Part shown: piece after piece, positions 45,557-57,729 of the stretch
Layout: every line of letters begins with the position of its first letter
Position numbering within the stretch: position 1 is the stretch's first letter
Assembly: GCF_030272615.1 (NCBI RefSeq)
Contig: NC_081413.1
Location: 552,015,136-552,079,135 of the forward strand
DNA length: 64,000 bases
From: Cryptomeria japonica
Taxonomy: Eukaryota > Streptophyta > Pinopsida > Cupressales > Cupressaceae
Reading direction: 5' to 3'
Notes under the pieces: model-generated
What the model was told of the DNA's origin: nothing
Seen by the model: only the letters and a program-made list of their open reading frames with translations
Databases searched by the model: none
Made by a program: the position numbers and the translations under genes

Positions 45557-47716
45557 GAAATAGACTTGGAACATCTCAGGTATCATAAAACAACCTATGG
45601 ATTCTGAAGAACAAGAATAGAAAACTGGAAAATGAATCAAATTGAAAAATTCACTGGAAACAAATAGTTTAGCACATCTGCTATGTAGAATAGCGCATAT
45701 GTCAAATCCTACAACAACTTTGTTAAACAGAGAAACACTTTCACTTCTTTCTACAACGCATAAAACACATACTACAATGCATTTATATTTAAACCACGCA
45801 TATACACTACACGACAATGCATTCATTACATAGTACAGTGCATATGCAATACGAAACATCGCAAATGATAAAAGAAACAACACAGTCACTTCGACACGAC
45901 AGACATCAACATAGAAAATCAAAGGGTAAATGATAAATCCTAAAAATACTATAAAAAGAGATGCAATTCCATAACAAATCGAAGAAGCTAGGTAAACAAC
46001 TCAAGGGAAAACAAATGGTGACTCAACCAGAGAAAACACATTCACAGAACCAAAATCCAATGTCGGCCATTCACGACAATGGCAGGAAATCAACATATTA
46101 ATCCCAAACCAAATTAAAACCTTATATTATAACTTTATACGAAATAATATCAACTCCAAAACTATATGAAACTTATAAAATATTTCATCCCAAATAACAC
46201 AAAAACAATCTTCCATGAAAACATAGAGAATGCAATCTTTCCTGGAAATAAACCTTGCATAGAAGGATAATTCCTCCAACCTGAAAAAATAGAAGAAATG
46301 GAAGGAATTCGAAGAAGCTCAATCCACAATCCAAGCCAAGAAATCCTCAAGCAATCTTCAAAATCCAAAATCCTTAGCCAAATCCAACTTACAGAATAAT
46401 ACCCGAAATGCTAACCCGACAAAATACTCAGGAAGCCAAATAAATAGAAAATCAAACTAAAACTATAGAAAATCTCAGCCAATCAAAATTTTACAAAATA
46501 ATATATTTCTTACCTACCATTTGCAAAATGCAAGGCAACAATAATTAAATATTATTTAATTTACTTACCCAAAAATATAACTAATAGAATAATAGGGTAG
46601 GTAGAAAAAATATACCAAACAACCCAAGAGAGCAAAAAGAGAATAATAATAATAATAATAATAATAATATAAACAACTCATAAAATCATGGGCACAAATA
46701 ATTATAAAATCCCAATTAAATAAATAACCAAAGAGTATAAATAAATACCACATATGATTAATAAATAGTAATCAACAATTAATAATAAACATCAATAAAT
46801 AATCCTTGATAACCCAAGGTATTATCAAGCCATTAATTAAATATAAACCAAGAAATCAATAATATTAATATTAATTTAACAACACTTTATTATTAATAAT
46901 TATACCAACTATTTATTTAATTTATTATTACAAACTATATTAATCTTTTATTTTAATTTAACATTGTTAAACTATATAAATCAATTTAATCAATTAATTA
47001 ATTAATTAATAACCAAACCAATAATTACCATGCTACATCATGAAAACCACCAAAGAATAAACCCAGAAATTATTACACACTAACCACGACTCGCGCTGAG
47101 ACTCTAAAATGACAAAGTAATCAACTTAAACCTAGAGTATAGGGTGGGATATCATGTCAACTCCGATCAACTTGCCATTGGGATAAGACATGCTCAGGCC
47201 TGTGAATCCAGGTGGAGTCGACGTCTAGTACCTGCAAATCTTGCATCCACAAATCCACGGTACAACATATACAATAATATATAATGAACAGACAAGTGAT
47301 AGAGAATTGCGACGACATGTCATGCTCGCAATGAATGATATGAAATTGTCTCTACTCACACAGACAGTCACTCAATATAACATCAATGCATCACATAGAA
47401 TCATAATCATAGAATGGGGTTACTACATCATAAAATAACATCAAATAATCATAGAATAAACATGATACATGCATAGAAGTGAACACACAACGATCATCAT
47501 AGAGTAATCCATCCTCACAATAGTCTAGAAATATCATCATCCACATGTAAACATAATGTCAAGCATAGTATAATATGTCTATTATCCATAAAGAAGCATC
47601 TAAAACATAGATAAGTCCATAAACATCTAGTCAAAGCATCACAAAAATAGTCTAAACTATTCCAGTATAATATGCCAAAGCACAAAAGAAAGGACGAGTC
47701 AAGGAGAGACACTACA
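45557..47716. repeat. insertion B, right part
   Basis: It starts with the right GAAAT duplication of Copia2 and ends GACACTACA. Non-coding. It contains an (AAT)n microsatellite at 46,642-46,670 and AT-rich stretches at 46,740-47,000. A GC-richer block at 47,150-47,240 (ACTCCGATCAACTTGCCATT; GGTGGAGTCGACGTC) looks like a conserved LTR segment. No domain found. Confidence 0.6.
46642..46670 (+). repeat. (AAT)n microsatellite
   Basis: A nearly perfect run of AAT triplets, nine to ten units, inside the right part of insertion B. Confidence 0.9.
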
Positions 47717-47721
47717 TTTTC

Positions 47722-48640
47722 TAGTTGTTTATATTTTGCTCTCATCTTTGTATTAGGGACTTATCATTCATACCCCACTTATTCAACTATCTAATCATAA
47801 AAATGACACAATTACAATCTTCATCTTGTAATAGATTTATATTAAGTATGAAATTGTAGTCTCTACTTTGAGTAGTACTCGGTCTATTTTAAAAATAATT
47901 TAAATTTTAATAGGATGGTGATTAGAAAGACTATATGGGTGGACACTAATGCAAAAACCCTTCTCCTCCTTAGTAAAACTAAATATGTCTCTATTAACAT
48001 AGATCCTATCAAGCCTCCAGTAAATCCTTTTCTTACCTTGCTGGAAGTTGCACCATGTGAAACAATTGTTCTCATGTTCTTTCTTTCCAAGTAATGGATC
48101 AAAAAATTTTAATTTATCTTTCATGTTAAACGAGTAGTTCTCTTCATTACTCTTTCAATCAAACTTATTTCTTGCATATTTGTCATCTTTGTGTTTTATC
48201 ATGTTAATGTCTCCACCAACCACCCAATAGATATTAGACAGGGTATACATCCATTTCCAAAGCTCAATTCTATTTTTGTAATCATTGGGGGCATAAACAG
48301 AGCATAATCCAACCTTAACATCATCCTTTTGGATTATTACCCACACTGGTCTATTACATGGGGAAGATCCATGGTCTATAACATGTTTTGTCCATTTATT
48401 GGACAAAAGGATGACTGTTCACCTTTTCCTTTGTAATTTTTACTTGTGAATTGTATGGCATCCTTTCACATACATTTCAAGTTGACATCTAAAGTAAATT
48501 GTGTGGCTTTGAATTCTTGAAGAAAAACTACTGAACCTTATTCTTGATAGAATTAAGGAATCTTTTTAATATACACTTCCTATCTTGGGATTCCAAACCC
48601 GTTACATTTCATGATACACATTTCAAGTTCATGAAAATCA
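47722..48640 (-). pseudogene. LINE3 ORF2 endonuclease domain
   Basis: Minus strand. It starts near 48,600 with KCVS-stop-NVTGLESQDRK (TGG changed to TGA in the W-N core), then VWVIIQKDDVKVGLCSVYAP (48,343-48,287), WVVGGDINMIKHKDD (about 48,224), FTWCNFQQGKKRIYWRLDRI (about 48,060) and SNHHPI at about 47,910, the SDH motif with Asp read as Asn. It breaks at the TTTTC duplication of insertion B and continues at 37,964. Frames change several times. It would have nicked target DNA. Confidence 0.8.
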
Positions 48641-50786
48641 TTATTCAGTACTGTCTATTGAATTTCTAAAGCTTTCAAAGAATTTAGGAATTTTATTATC
48701 TATCTCCTTCCTCTTATGAATGGGAGAAGAAAATTCTTTACTTTTTTTCTTTCTTTTATGTTTAACTACATTAAACAAACCATACCCTACTAGTATCATT
48801 TTGTCACTTGGTTCACCATTTTGTTGAGATTTCTTCTTCCCTATAGTGATTATCAAACTAGTATCTTCTACAATTTTCCATATAGGATTCTAGCTTCCCC
48901 ATAAGACAACGTTGTTAGGTTTATTATAAATAACTAAAGCCTAACACTGAAGCTTAAATTGATACCTCATGTTTTGGACTTTGGGTATCATTTGCAGGCC
49001 ATCACCGACCTTATATGTGGGAGAGTTAAATTTTATAGCAACTTAAGGGAGATCCTTTTCACTTACTTCATTACTTGATTCGGGACATTGAAGAGCCAAT
49101 TGATTAGGGTCTTGGATAGGCTTAGTAGCCTATCTATCTTCTCTGGTATGGGTTGCCTCAGATCCTATACCAATAAGGGGCCATCTGGAGATTCATTCTC
49201 TCCACAAATGGTCTCATTATCTTCTTGGTTTGAGAGTACATTAAACTTATTGGTTGGGTCTATGGAAGGTGATGCCTTAGGGGATAGAAGATGTCTAGGT
49301 CTCTGCACACTCGAGCCAATTTGGTTCTTACTTTCTAGGTACAACATAATAGATTTCACCATAGATCTTGATTTAGAAGTTTGACCTTTTATGAAATTTA
49401 TCATATCTTTATTATATTCCTTATCATTTGTTGGTGTGCAAGGCACCATCTCTTCTTCCATATAATCTTTCTTAGAATCAATCTTATTTTTAATCCTTTC
49501 TAGCACAATTTGTTGCGCATTCTTCTTCCAGGGCCTTTTTGTGTAGAGTATTGTCAAAGAGTCCATACAACCCAAACTTTCCTTTTAGGGGTTCTCAAAC
49601 CTGAGATATAGACTAAAAATAGTAAAACATGGAGGAGGGTCTACAATAAACTTCCCTACTTCCATGGAAGCCAACAAAGAGGAGATACAACTAGGGTACT
49701 TATTAGAGTCCAGTTTATCAATATAATTCTTTAGAGACAACTGAATGGCACTGGTCACAGAGTTGAGGTTAGCCAACATGTCATCTTTATTTCCCGTAGG
49801 CACATTGTCAGTAACTTGGTTATTAATCATACTAGATGGATTAGTGTTAGGTCTTGAGTCCATGGTCAGGTTAGCTTTATAGACCTACCTATTTTTGGTA
49901 CCATATTTACCAGACTTATTAGATATAATAGGATAATTCCTTTCAATGTGTCCTTCCTTCTTGAAAAGATAACAAGCATTAGTAGCTCCAAGTACCTTAA
50001 TGTTACAAGTGAATATTTCATCATTGATATTGATTTCAATTGAGCTAGGGATTTCAATACCTGGATTAAGTGATATTAAAACCCTAGCATCTAAATGGGG
50101 AAGGGTAAGCCTTGCCTCATCTTTTCTAACCACTTTCCCTGAAGAAACAAGCATTTAGGGCAAAAAAATTTTGAAAGAAAAGGTGGAACATTTTTTACCA
50201 CAATCCACATATGAAAAGACAAGGCTTAAACCTCATCACTCACAACATCAGGTGTCCATTTAAGATCCCTAAAAATGTAATTACCTATATTCCAATATTG
50301 ACTATTGATAGTTAGCTTTGAAAAATATTTAAAATAACCTTTTTTTTTGGGAATCATAAGACAAAAAGAAATTTGAATATCCAGTTTGTTAATCCAAACA
50401 TTTCTAAACCAGACATCTAGTAACTTCCTAGCTAGAACTAAGACGAATCTATAGAAACTAGAAAGATATCTTGACATCTTTTAACCTACTATTCTCTTGA
50501 GAAAGCACTTCAATCAGCTCAGGTTCAGGCGAGATGGTAAGTTTATTAGGGTTATGAACATACATCTTACCTCATCTTCCCTTTGCATTTCCATTCTCTT
50601 CTGCATCACACACAAGATTAGCAACAAAGATTGCACTATCGATACTACCTTAGTTTCAACAACCAACACTCCTTTAAAAGATCTACAAATATCATTAACT
50701 TCTTTGGGAGCCTCATCTTTTCAGATGGTTGGATTTCCATCTATTGGGTATATGGACACCACCATACCGGATTTTACTAAGGCCAT
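48641..50786 (-). pseudogene. LINE3 ORF1 remains
   Basis: Minus strand. It starts MALVKSGMVVSIYPIDGNPT at 50,786, then YRFVLVLARKLLDVWFRNVW and YWNIGNYIFRDLKWTPDVV (50,450-50,240), resembling the N-terminal domain of plant LINE ORF1 proteins (DUF4283-like; inferred). A broken zinc knuckle follows: CYLFKKEGHIERNYPI near 49,975-49,930, with the second and last Cys replaced by Phe and Tyr. The C-terminal part is polar (49,575-48,641). Stops and shifts occur throughout. Together with the three ORF2 pieces it gives an old L1 of about 6.2 kb. Confidence 0.7.
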
Positions 50787-51760
50787 TGTCACCACACAAA
50801 AAGATAATATATGCAAATGCAAATGAAGATGGTAACTTTGGCTTAGTATGGTTATGGGGGTTAAGAAATCACACCTGAGTGAAGGAGGATGTTGGCCTCC
50901 TCCACGACCTCTGCAAAAGAGCCCTCCTTGCATACTTGAGTCCTTCCTTGATCAATGCACTGACACCTTCCTCCACCATTAATTATTAAATTTTATTTTA
51001 TTTTTTAAAAAATTGGTAAATATTATATATTTATACATTACTTTTAATAATTTTATTTATAAATATTAATATCTATTGTAAAATTAGTATTCTTACATTG
51101 AAAAAAGAACTAACTACTTTCCTACAAAATAAAATTAATTATATTTTAAAATATATGTATTATTTACTGTTGAATGATCTAATTTTCTTAGTGGATTCAA
51201 AAGTAAAAAGGAGCTTATTTACTCTTATTAGTACTTGTCATTAGGCTAGTACTATTGCAATCAGTTGCACCCAATTTTCATTAACTCATTAATATTCAAT
51301 TGGTTTTCCCCCAATTATATCGATCAATTTTTCTTTCGATGTTTTGTTTTAATTTTTAAATAGTAAATTTTCAAATTATAGAAATTGTTTTTCTTCAATC
51401 TAATTGGTTCAAATAATTTGCATCTTATTACCAGATTTCCCGGATCCACTTTCTACATGAATTTTTTTTGGGAAAATTTTAGATCATTAAAATAATAATT
51501 AGCATGTTTTAATTTTCTTTTCAAATTATTTAAAATTTGTATCTAAATATTTCCTCATGCAATTTAATAATATTAAAATATATCTTTGATAAATATATTA
51601 ATAGATGTTTTCTATATAGTGTATAATTAAATTAAATACTAGATAAAAATAAATAAATAATTTTAATATTATAAATATATTTAAGCCTATATATATACAA
51701 TAATATAATTAAAATTATTATATAATGTTTAAATACATTTTTCGATATTAAAAGAAAATC
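50787..51760. other. AT-rich DNA without gene
   Basis: The first 150 bases may be the 5' untranslated part of LINE3 (CTCCTCCACGACCTCTGC on the plus strand). The rest is strongly A/T-rich with no frame or repeat that I recognise. Confidence 0.55.
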
Positions 51761-51906
51761 AAAATTAAATATATATATTTTTAATAGATTAATAACTACA
51801 GAGGGGCAGCACCCTTATATTAATCAAAACTTGAAAAATACATAACTAGTTCAGAATGAGTCGTAGGGGGAAAGAACTAGTAAGAAAACCCCCCAAAATT
51901 AAATAT
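51761..51906 (-). mobile_element. short LINE 3' stub with probable TSD
   Basis: AAAATTAAATAT occurs at 51,761-51,772 and 51,895-51,906. The 122 bases between read, on the minus strand, as a LINE 3' end: TTTTCTTACTAGTTCTTTCC, then TTGATTAATATAAGGGTGCT, then a degenerate A-rich tail. It looks like a strongly 5'-truncated insertion. The low-complexity flanks make the TSD less certain. Confidence 0.5.
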
Positions 51907-53413
51907 GTTAATTATATATAATCAAAGAATAATAAAAATATATATAATAATATATTAGTAAAGTTAAATATATTAAATTATTAAAATATAAAAAAATTTA
52001 GAGATTAAGATTTGAATAAATAATTTAAAATTTTGCATATTATCAACCTGATTAATTATAATCTAAATTATATTCATATTATAAATGAAATACAATATTA
52101 TATATCCTTATAATATAATATTAAATCTATATAATGCAATAATATAAAATTATTATTATACTAATTATGAAAAATTTATTAATAATAACATTACCAAAAA
52201 TATATAATAATAAATACATTATTAATAATTATATTAAATTTTTTAAATAAATAATATTAATTGAAAATTAAGATTATTTTTATTAATTTTATGGTTATAA
52301 TTTAATAAATGATTATACTTTAATTTATAATCCTTGATTAAAATTAGGTTTCTTTATAAGAGTTAGTGTTAGAATAAGGGTTAAGGTTAGGGTTAAAAAT
52401 AAGGTTCAAATGATTTCTAAATTAAGATTAGATTTAGACTTAGAGTTAGATTCAGAATTATGGTTAAATTTAAAGAAAAGGGATTCAGGTTGTATTTAAT
52501 GTTAGATTTAGAGTTAGAATTAGGTTAAAATTTTGGGCTAGCTTACAAATTATGTTAAGGTTTGAATTAAGGTTATTGTTAAGGTTTGAATTAGTTATAG
52601 ATATTATTGTAATTTTATAACTATGTCATAATTATGGGCACTCTCTATTATATTATTGCAAGAAGATATTATCTCAAATTATTATCTAACCTACCTGTAA
52701 ACAAAAAAATTAATATTACAATACTAAAAAGGCAAGTACTGGCCACTACATGGCACTTGTTAAGAGTTAAAATCATTTTGTGATTTGATTATGGTCTTAG
52801 CCCCATGTTTAATTCACATTTCTTATGATTCGATCCAAGATTTTTTTCTAGAATTGTAGGTAGTAAGGTTGGAGTATTTAACATGATGAAATAATGATTA
52901 CTTTTGACAATATTGATTGACATTGAGAAGCATAATGATGCAAGAATAACCACTTAATTTTATTTGGGTTCGAAAGCATTTCACATTAAGTTGCATTGCT
53001 AACTATATGGTTGTTGATCTAGATAATTGTAATCATTGATTGCCTATTTCAAAAAAAAAATTATCTCAAAAGTAGATCTACCAAATTTATGTTGTGGAAT
53101 AGAATGTTTTTGTCAATGATATATAATTTTCTTGATAAAATAATTTGAAAATTAAATTGACAGGAATTTAGTTTAAGAATTAAAACATATTTTGGTCAAA
53201 TAACTTCAAAGATCAACAAAAATACAAATAAGAAATATGAAAACTCAATATAATGTTGATGTGATCAAATGTTATTATACTTGGAGCACATGATAAAATC
53301 TTAATTCAAAAATTAAAACTCATTTTGATTAAATTCAAATACAATTATACTCAAAAACTTAATTCAAAAATTAAAATGTATTAAAGATCAAATTTACTTT
53401 TAATTATATATAT
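51907..53413. other. AT-rich DNA with degenerate GTTAGG-type stretch
   Basis: No gene. At 52,370-52,600 the sequence drifts around GGTTAGGGTTA, GATTTAGAGTTAG and GGTTTGAATTA words, a degenerate short-unit repeat. It is too irregular to call telomeric (plant unit TTTAGGG). Confidence 0.5.
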
Positions 53414-53443
53414 AAAAATAACTTAACCTCTTGTCCAAGGGGT

Positions 53444-53457
53444 TGAGCTTAACTGGT
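53444..53457 (+). promoter_or_regulatory. SINE pol III A box
   Basis: GAGCTTAACTGGTT fits the tRNA A-box consensus TRGCNNAGYNGG with two deviations. It lies about 45 bases before the B box, as in tRNA-derived SINEs. Confidence 0.7.
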
Positions 53458-53489
53458 TAAAACAGTAGGTTCTCACTGTGGAGACCCAA

Positions 53490-53499
53490 GTTCAATTCC
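53490..53499 (+). promoter_or_regulatory. SINE pol III B box
   Basis: GTTCAATTCC matches the B-box core GWTCRANNC with one substitution. Confidence 0.75.
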
Positions 53500-53740
53500 C
53501 AATAGGGACATCTGAAGTGGAATTCTAAGCTGTGACTCTTGGCCTTCCATAGGATGGGGAAGGTCTTGGGGTCAATCTAATAAAACATAATAATAATAAT
53601 AATAATAATAATAATTCAAAGATATGTAATGGGGATGGGGCCCCCTACTATGTCCCCACTGGTTCATAGCTCCAATCAAAAGCTATTTAGGCTTCGGCCA
53701 ATTACCGATCAAAAAAATAAAAAAATAACTTAACCTCTTG

Positions 53741-54820
53741 AACAAAATTATTGTTTTCTTTTATACATGATAAATAATTAACAAAATAATTTATCATATT
53801 CTATTTGATTACAATTGATAAACAAATTTATTTGATTGCACCAAAATGATTAGTATACCTTGGGTAATTTATGAAAGGGTAAGGAAAAATCACAAGAAAG
53901 AGAAATTGCTATTGTTAGGAAAAATTATTTACTATAAAAGTCAATAGATTATGAGTGCTAAAAGATTTGAATATGAATGGATTTAAGCATAATTATACAA
54001 ACAATATTGTTGGACTTTACTTTGTAGGTCAAGATATTATAGGTCAAAAGGTGGCCATGTATAAGTTCATTTGAATTAAAGGTGACCACAATACTATTGT
54101 TTGAATCCCTAATCCTTTGATTCCTTCCATATTTGCTTGACATGAATATACATGCTAATTTGAATAAAATGTAGTTGTTGCAGGCTAAAAATTCAACCCT
54201 AGCTCTAATTGAACCTTAAACCTCATCTAAGTGTTTGTTTGCTACTTTATCTTTTATTTTTGTATCTTACTTTGATTCAATTAAAAAATATTAAAATAAA
54301 AAATATATAAAGGCATTTGTTGTAAACAAAACACTTTACTTTGGAATGTTAAACCCAAATACACAATTATTTTGCAATAAAACATCATTTCAAATACACA
54401 ATAATTTAGCAATAAAACTATATTTCATTATGGCTTTAGAAAAAAGATGATTGAAATACTAGAAGAAGTTGATTATCAATTGAATTGTCAAAAATAACAA
54501 CTTAAAAAAAATAAGAGTAGAGGAAGGAAAAAAGAAAAAAGAAAAAATCAAATTGAACTGTCAAAAATCAACATTTCAAACTTTTTTCTCCTTTGCACTT
54601 GAACTTTTAGGTAGTCTTAAGAAGCTCTCTTTTCATTACAGTATATGTTCTAGAACCAATACCAAATAGCCATCTTCAGGAGAAGAGAGGCAATGAAATA
54701 TTCACTGGTTCATACACACATATATATAGACATATATACATGTCTATGTATATATATGTTTCTCTCTCTCTCTCTCTCTATATATATACAGACACACACG
54801 CACATGAACACGGTTAAAAT
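53741..54820. other. AT-rich DNA and start of a microsatellite zone
   Basis: No gene. From 54,710 a compound microsatellite begins (TA, TC and AC units: ATATATATAGACATATATAC; TCTCTCTCTCTCTC at 54,762-54,779; ACACACACGCACATG). Confidence 0.6.
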
Positions 54821-54866
54821 CTGTCTCCAAAACAGATCACTAACCTTCGTGTTATGCACCATGCGT

Positions 54867-54886
54867 CTATTTTGGCTCCAAAATAG
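54867..54886 (+). repeat. dyad motif M, copy 1 (perfect)
   Basis: CTATTTTGGCTCCAAAATAG: two 9-base arms around a 2-base spacer. It is the reference copy. Forward-type copies have spacer CT; reverse-type copies have AG. Confidence 0.9.
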
Positions 54887-54960
54887 TGCAAATGTACATC
54901 ATGTTAATGACTGCTTGGAAAATCGCAGCTGTTTAAAAAAATCAATGGTGTGTAATGTCT

Positions 54961-54980
54961 GACTAACTTTCGTGTTAGTC
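54961..54980. repeat. dyad motif D: GACTAAC-N6-GTTAGTC
   Basis: GACTAACTTTCGTGTTAGTC is a perfect 7-base inverted repeat around TTTCGT. Related copies: 54,838-54,857 (CACTAACCTTCGTGTTATGC) and 59,249-59,268. Confidence 0.8.
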
Positions 54981-55049
54981 AATTTTCTGACAGATGTACC
55001 GTGTTTTCGGAGCTAGTTTAGATGCAAGCAAGCAAAATCTGTAATTTTC

Positions 55050-55225
55050 AACTCTCTCTCTCTTTCTCTCTCTATTTCTCTCTCTTACTCTCTCACACAC
55101 ACATATATAGGACATGTACAAACATATTCCATATATCTATACTAACACACACGCATATGTGTGTGAATATATATATGTACACACAGACATATATATACAT
55201 ATGTATATATATATTCAAACAGAAA
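55050..55225 (+). repeat. compound microsatellite (CT)n, (AC)n, (AT)n
   Basis: CTCTCTCTCTTTCTCTCTC, then CACACACACATATATAGG, then ATATATATGTACACACAG and ATATATATACATATGTATAT. It is low-complexity and not coding, despite open frames through it. Confidence 0.85.
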
Positions 55226-55904
55226 ATACAAACCATTCCAGTTATGGATTCGGATTTTACCATGCCTTTTGTCTTAGTGCTGCTCCCACCAAACCCTTAT
55301 CCTGCCCATGCCGCTACCACCAATCCCTGACCGACGCACTTAACCTGACATCGAAACATGAAGATTGAATCAATAACACGTCAACCCAGATCGATTTAAC
55401 AAAAAAAAATTGTTGTGCCATATTTCAATAGAAAATACCAACCGTTGCACTTACCCTTGTCCAGCGCCGCTGTAGTGAATCCCTGACGCACCGATTGTGT
55501 CCAACTAGGCCAAGATCTATTCTCTGCTTGTCTATGAACACATAGAAGTGCAGGTTGAAAGAACTCGACTGCCGAAAAATTAAAGCCCAAAACTTCGTTG
55601 CCACCCTAACATGAGTTAGACTAATGGGTCGAAAGAACTCAGCTGCTGAAAAATGAACCCCCAAAAAACTCCTCTGCCGCGAGTTAGACTAACTAGCTTT
55701 ACTTGCCCAACAAGTCTCATTATTGACATATGCAACACGTGTTAGTCTTTCCCGACTCTAGTGCCAAACTCGTACAGCAAATCACAGACGTAGCTATTTC
55801 GATCAACGGTGTTAAATGTGGGTTGTGTAGCTAACTTTTGTCTTAGTTGCATTCCATGCAAACGTACTATCTTTTTCTCGCCTTTGCAGACCCCGGACGT
55901 GGTT

Positions 55905-56113
55905 TCCTCTTTTAATGTGCGTGTTATACACACTTAACCACACTAGTAACAACAAAGTCAGCCCCCATCCTCTGGAATGTCCAGGTTAGTTCGCGTGGGC
56001 CCCGACGAGTGAATCCAGCAACTCCATGTCAGTTTACGTGGGTTCAGGCATTTCCGCAACGTGGCGGCAAGTTGGTATGGATAGGTATGTGGATGCATGT
56101 CACTGGTATGATA
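55905..56113 (+). repeat. inverted repeat, left arm
   Basis: It shares with the reverse complement of 58,542-58,785, in the same order, TCTTTTAATGTGCGTG-TAT, CCATCCTCTGG, GCGTGG and a 30-bp block around GTATGT-GATGCATGTC (56,083). The similarity is patchy, so this is an old inverted repeat. Confidence 0.6.
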
Positions 56114-56375
56114 ACAATGTTTGTGTGTGTTTGCTTGCATCAATGTTTTGGATCACACTCTATGATCATCATCAAGATAATAAAAAGCTCAGAAATAGAA
56201 AAATGGACTGTTGGAGAATAATGAAGGCAAATATAAAGACCAGAAGGCTGCCCTATGAACTTGACATGAAAGCTACTTCCATTATTGTCCTTTCTCGGCT
56301 GTTCACTATGCTATTTCAAAAATTTTAGACTTTTGTGCTCTTTTCATCATGGCAGAACCAGTTGGAGGGCTGTAG

Positions 56376-56395
56376 CTATTTTGGCTCCAAAACGG
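56376..56395 (+). repeat. dyad motif M, forward copy
   Basis: CTATTTTGGCTCCAAAACGG, 18 of 20 identical to the reference copy. Confidence 0.85.
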
Positions 56396-57522
56396 CATGC
56401 CTCTATATGATGCCAAAGGCATACCATTCAAGTACGACAAGTCCATGAGAGCGACGTTCCTGGGACCCATAGATGAAATGGAGGAATTTGCGGCGGCGAT
56501 GACATGGATGATGTCGTCAGTTTGCATTTGATAGAAAAGCTTGCTCGCAGTTAACATTTTCCTGACCATTGTCACTGCGATGCAATGGTTACATTGGGCG
56601 AGGTGGTTAACATACCGTCGGGCAGGCGGTTTACATTTTCGATGACCGCCAATTTTGATTTTTTTTTTTTTGAATGGCCACGCAGCCATTGTTTTGGCTA
56701 ACCCGCTTTATTGTGTCCACGAGTCGACTAAAATCGATGGTCACGTGTTATGGGCACAGTTTTCAATTAGTTTTTTTTTAAATTTTGAATGAAAACTCAA
56801 TTTCGCGAAAATTGAAAATATTTTTCGTCTGGTAGCTGGATGCAGAACACACTGGTGGAGGCGAAACAAAATATTCGACCATGTAAATTCATGTCCCCGG
56901 TTGAATCACTAAGCGAAGGAGCCAAACTTCAATTGTAGTTATAGGTATGCATTGTCAAAATATTTGTGGCTCCGAAGGGGAGGACAAAAGCTGACTGTAT
57001 GCATAACGCAAGTTGTCTGGGTATATTGTTAGTCCTATTGTTATCACCTGTTAACACGCAGGTTTTTTTCATGTGCAAGGAGGAGGTATCATAGCGCACA
57101 TGGGGTGGTACAATTGAGGATTGTTGTGTAGGGTTATGGCAGCATTGGTAAATTCAAACCCTAATAGATAACGATAGTTTTATGATTCCTTCATCAACCC
57201 TCTGTTTGAAATTGTAAATTTTTATATCATTTTTGTATCGTAGAGGTGGTTGTGAGTGTCCCCTCGGGAGGTGTCAAGAGGACAACAATTTTGGTGGAGG
57301 TTGTGGTAATTTGAAACCCTAAGACATTCAATAAATTTTTTTTATTTCCTATGTAATTTTGTGTTCTATCTGTGAAAATTAGGCATCATTTTGCAACATA
57401 GTTGTGTCAGGATACCAAGGCTCCTTGTTTGATTATTGACGACTCATTGTTGAGGGCTGATTTTTGGGATTTTCTTGAAAACCGTTAGGGTTTGCATTGT
57501 TTGTTTGCGGTTTGGTGTGTGT

Positions 57523-57570
57523 TAGTATATATATATGTCAATATGAAGCAATACACACACACACACACAA
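57523..57570 (+). repeat. (AT)n and (AC)n microsatellites
   Basis: GTATATATATATG followed after about 17 bases by ACACACACACACACACAA. Confidence 0.85.
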
Positions 57571-57729
57571 ACATGTCCTCTGCAACATAGAGGAAACGAC
57601 AGAATAAAACATAGATAAAAGAAACTATGGAAATATTATGCTCTATTTCCATTATTCTCAGGTGCTCATTAGATAAAAAAAAGAAAACCTAATCCTAGCG
57701 GTCTCTAACCCTAACACGATGGTATGCAT

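Larger units (their letters stand above)
37965..47721. mobile_element. LTR-type insertion B, probably a 3.7-kb solo LTR, with TSD TTTTC
   Basis: TTTTC occurs at 37,965-37,969 and 47,717-47,721. The insert starts TGTAATGCCCGCC (37,970) and ends GACACTACA (47,716), so the termini are TG...CA and partly complementary, as in many plant LTRs. After removing Copia2, about 3.7 kb remains, with no gag or pol and no internal direct repeat that I can find. A solo LTR of a long-LTR family fits best; a non-autonomous element with diverged LTRs is possible. Removing B brings the two halves of LINE3 together (endonuclease side at 47,722, linker side at 37,964). Confidence 0.72.
53414..53740 (+). mobile_element. 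tRNA-derived SINE with 20-bp target-site duplication
   Basis: AAAAATAACTTAACCTCTTG occurs at 53,414-53,433 and again, exactly, at 53,721-53,740. The body of about 287 bp starts with a tRNA-like head carrying pol III boxes (A box in GAGCTTAACTGG, B box as GTTCAATTCC), has a central unrelated part with an (ATA)n run at 53,588-53,615, and ends GGCTTCGGCCAATTACCGAT CAAAAAAA. That tail matches the 3' end of LINE1 at 25 of 28 positions, so a LINE of that subfamily probably supplied its reverse transcriptase. Confidence 0.9.

Noticed and set aside
52370-52600. Interstitial telomeric repeat
   Set aside because: TTTAGGG units are not regular; only loose GTTAGG-like words are present.
53434-53520. Free tRNA gene
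   Set aside because: Only the A and B boxes and loose tRNA likeness remain, no full cloverleaf; the LINE-like tail and 20-bp TSD show a SINE.
55022-55368. Overlapping frames of 84-102 codons
   Set aside because: They run through CT, AC and AT microsatellites and encode low-complexity residues.
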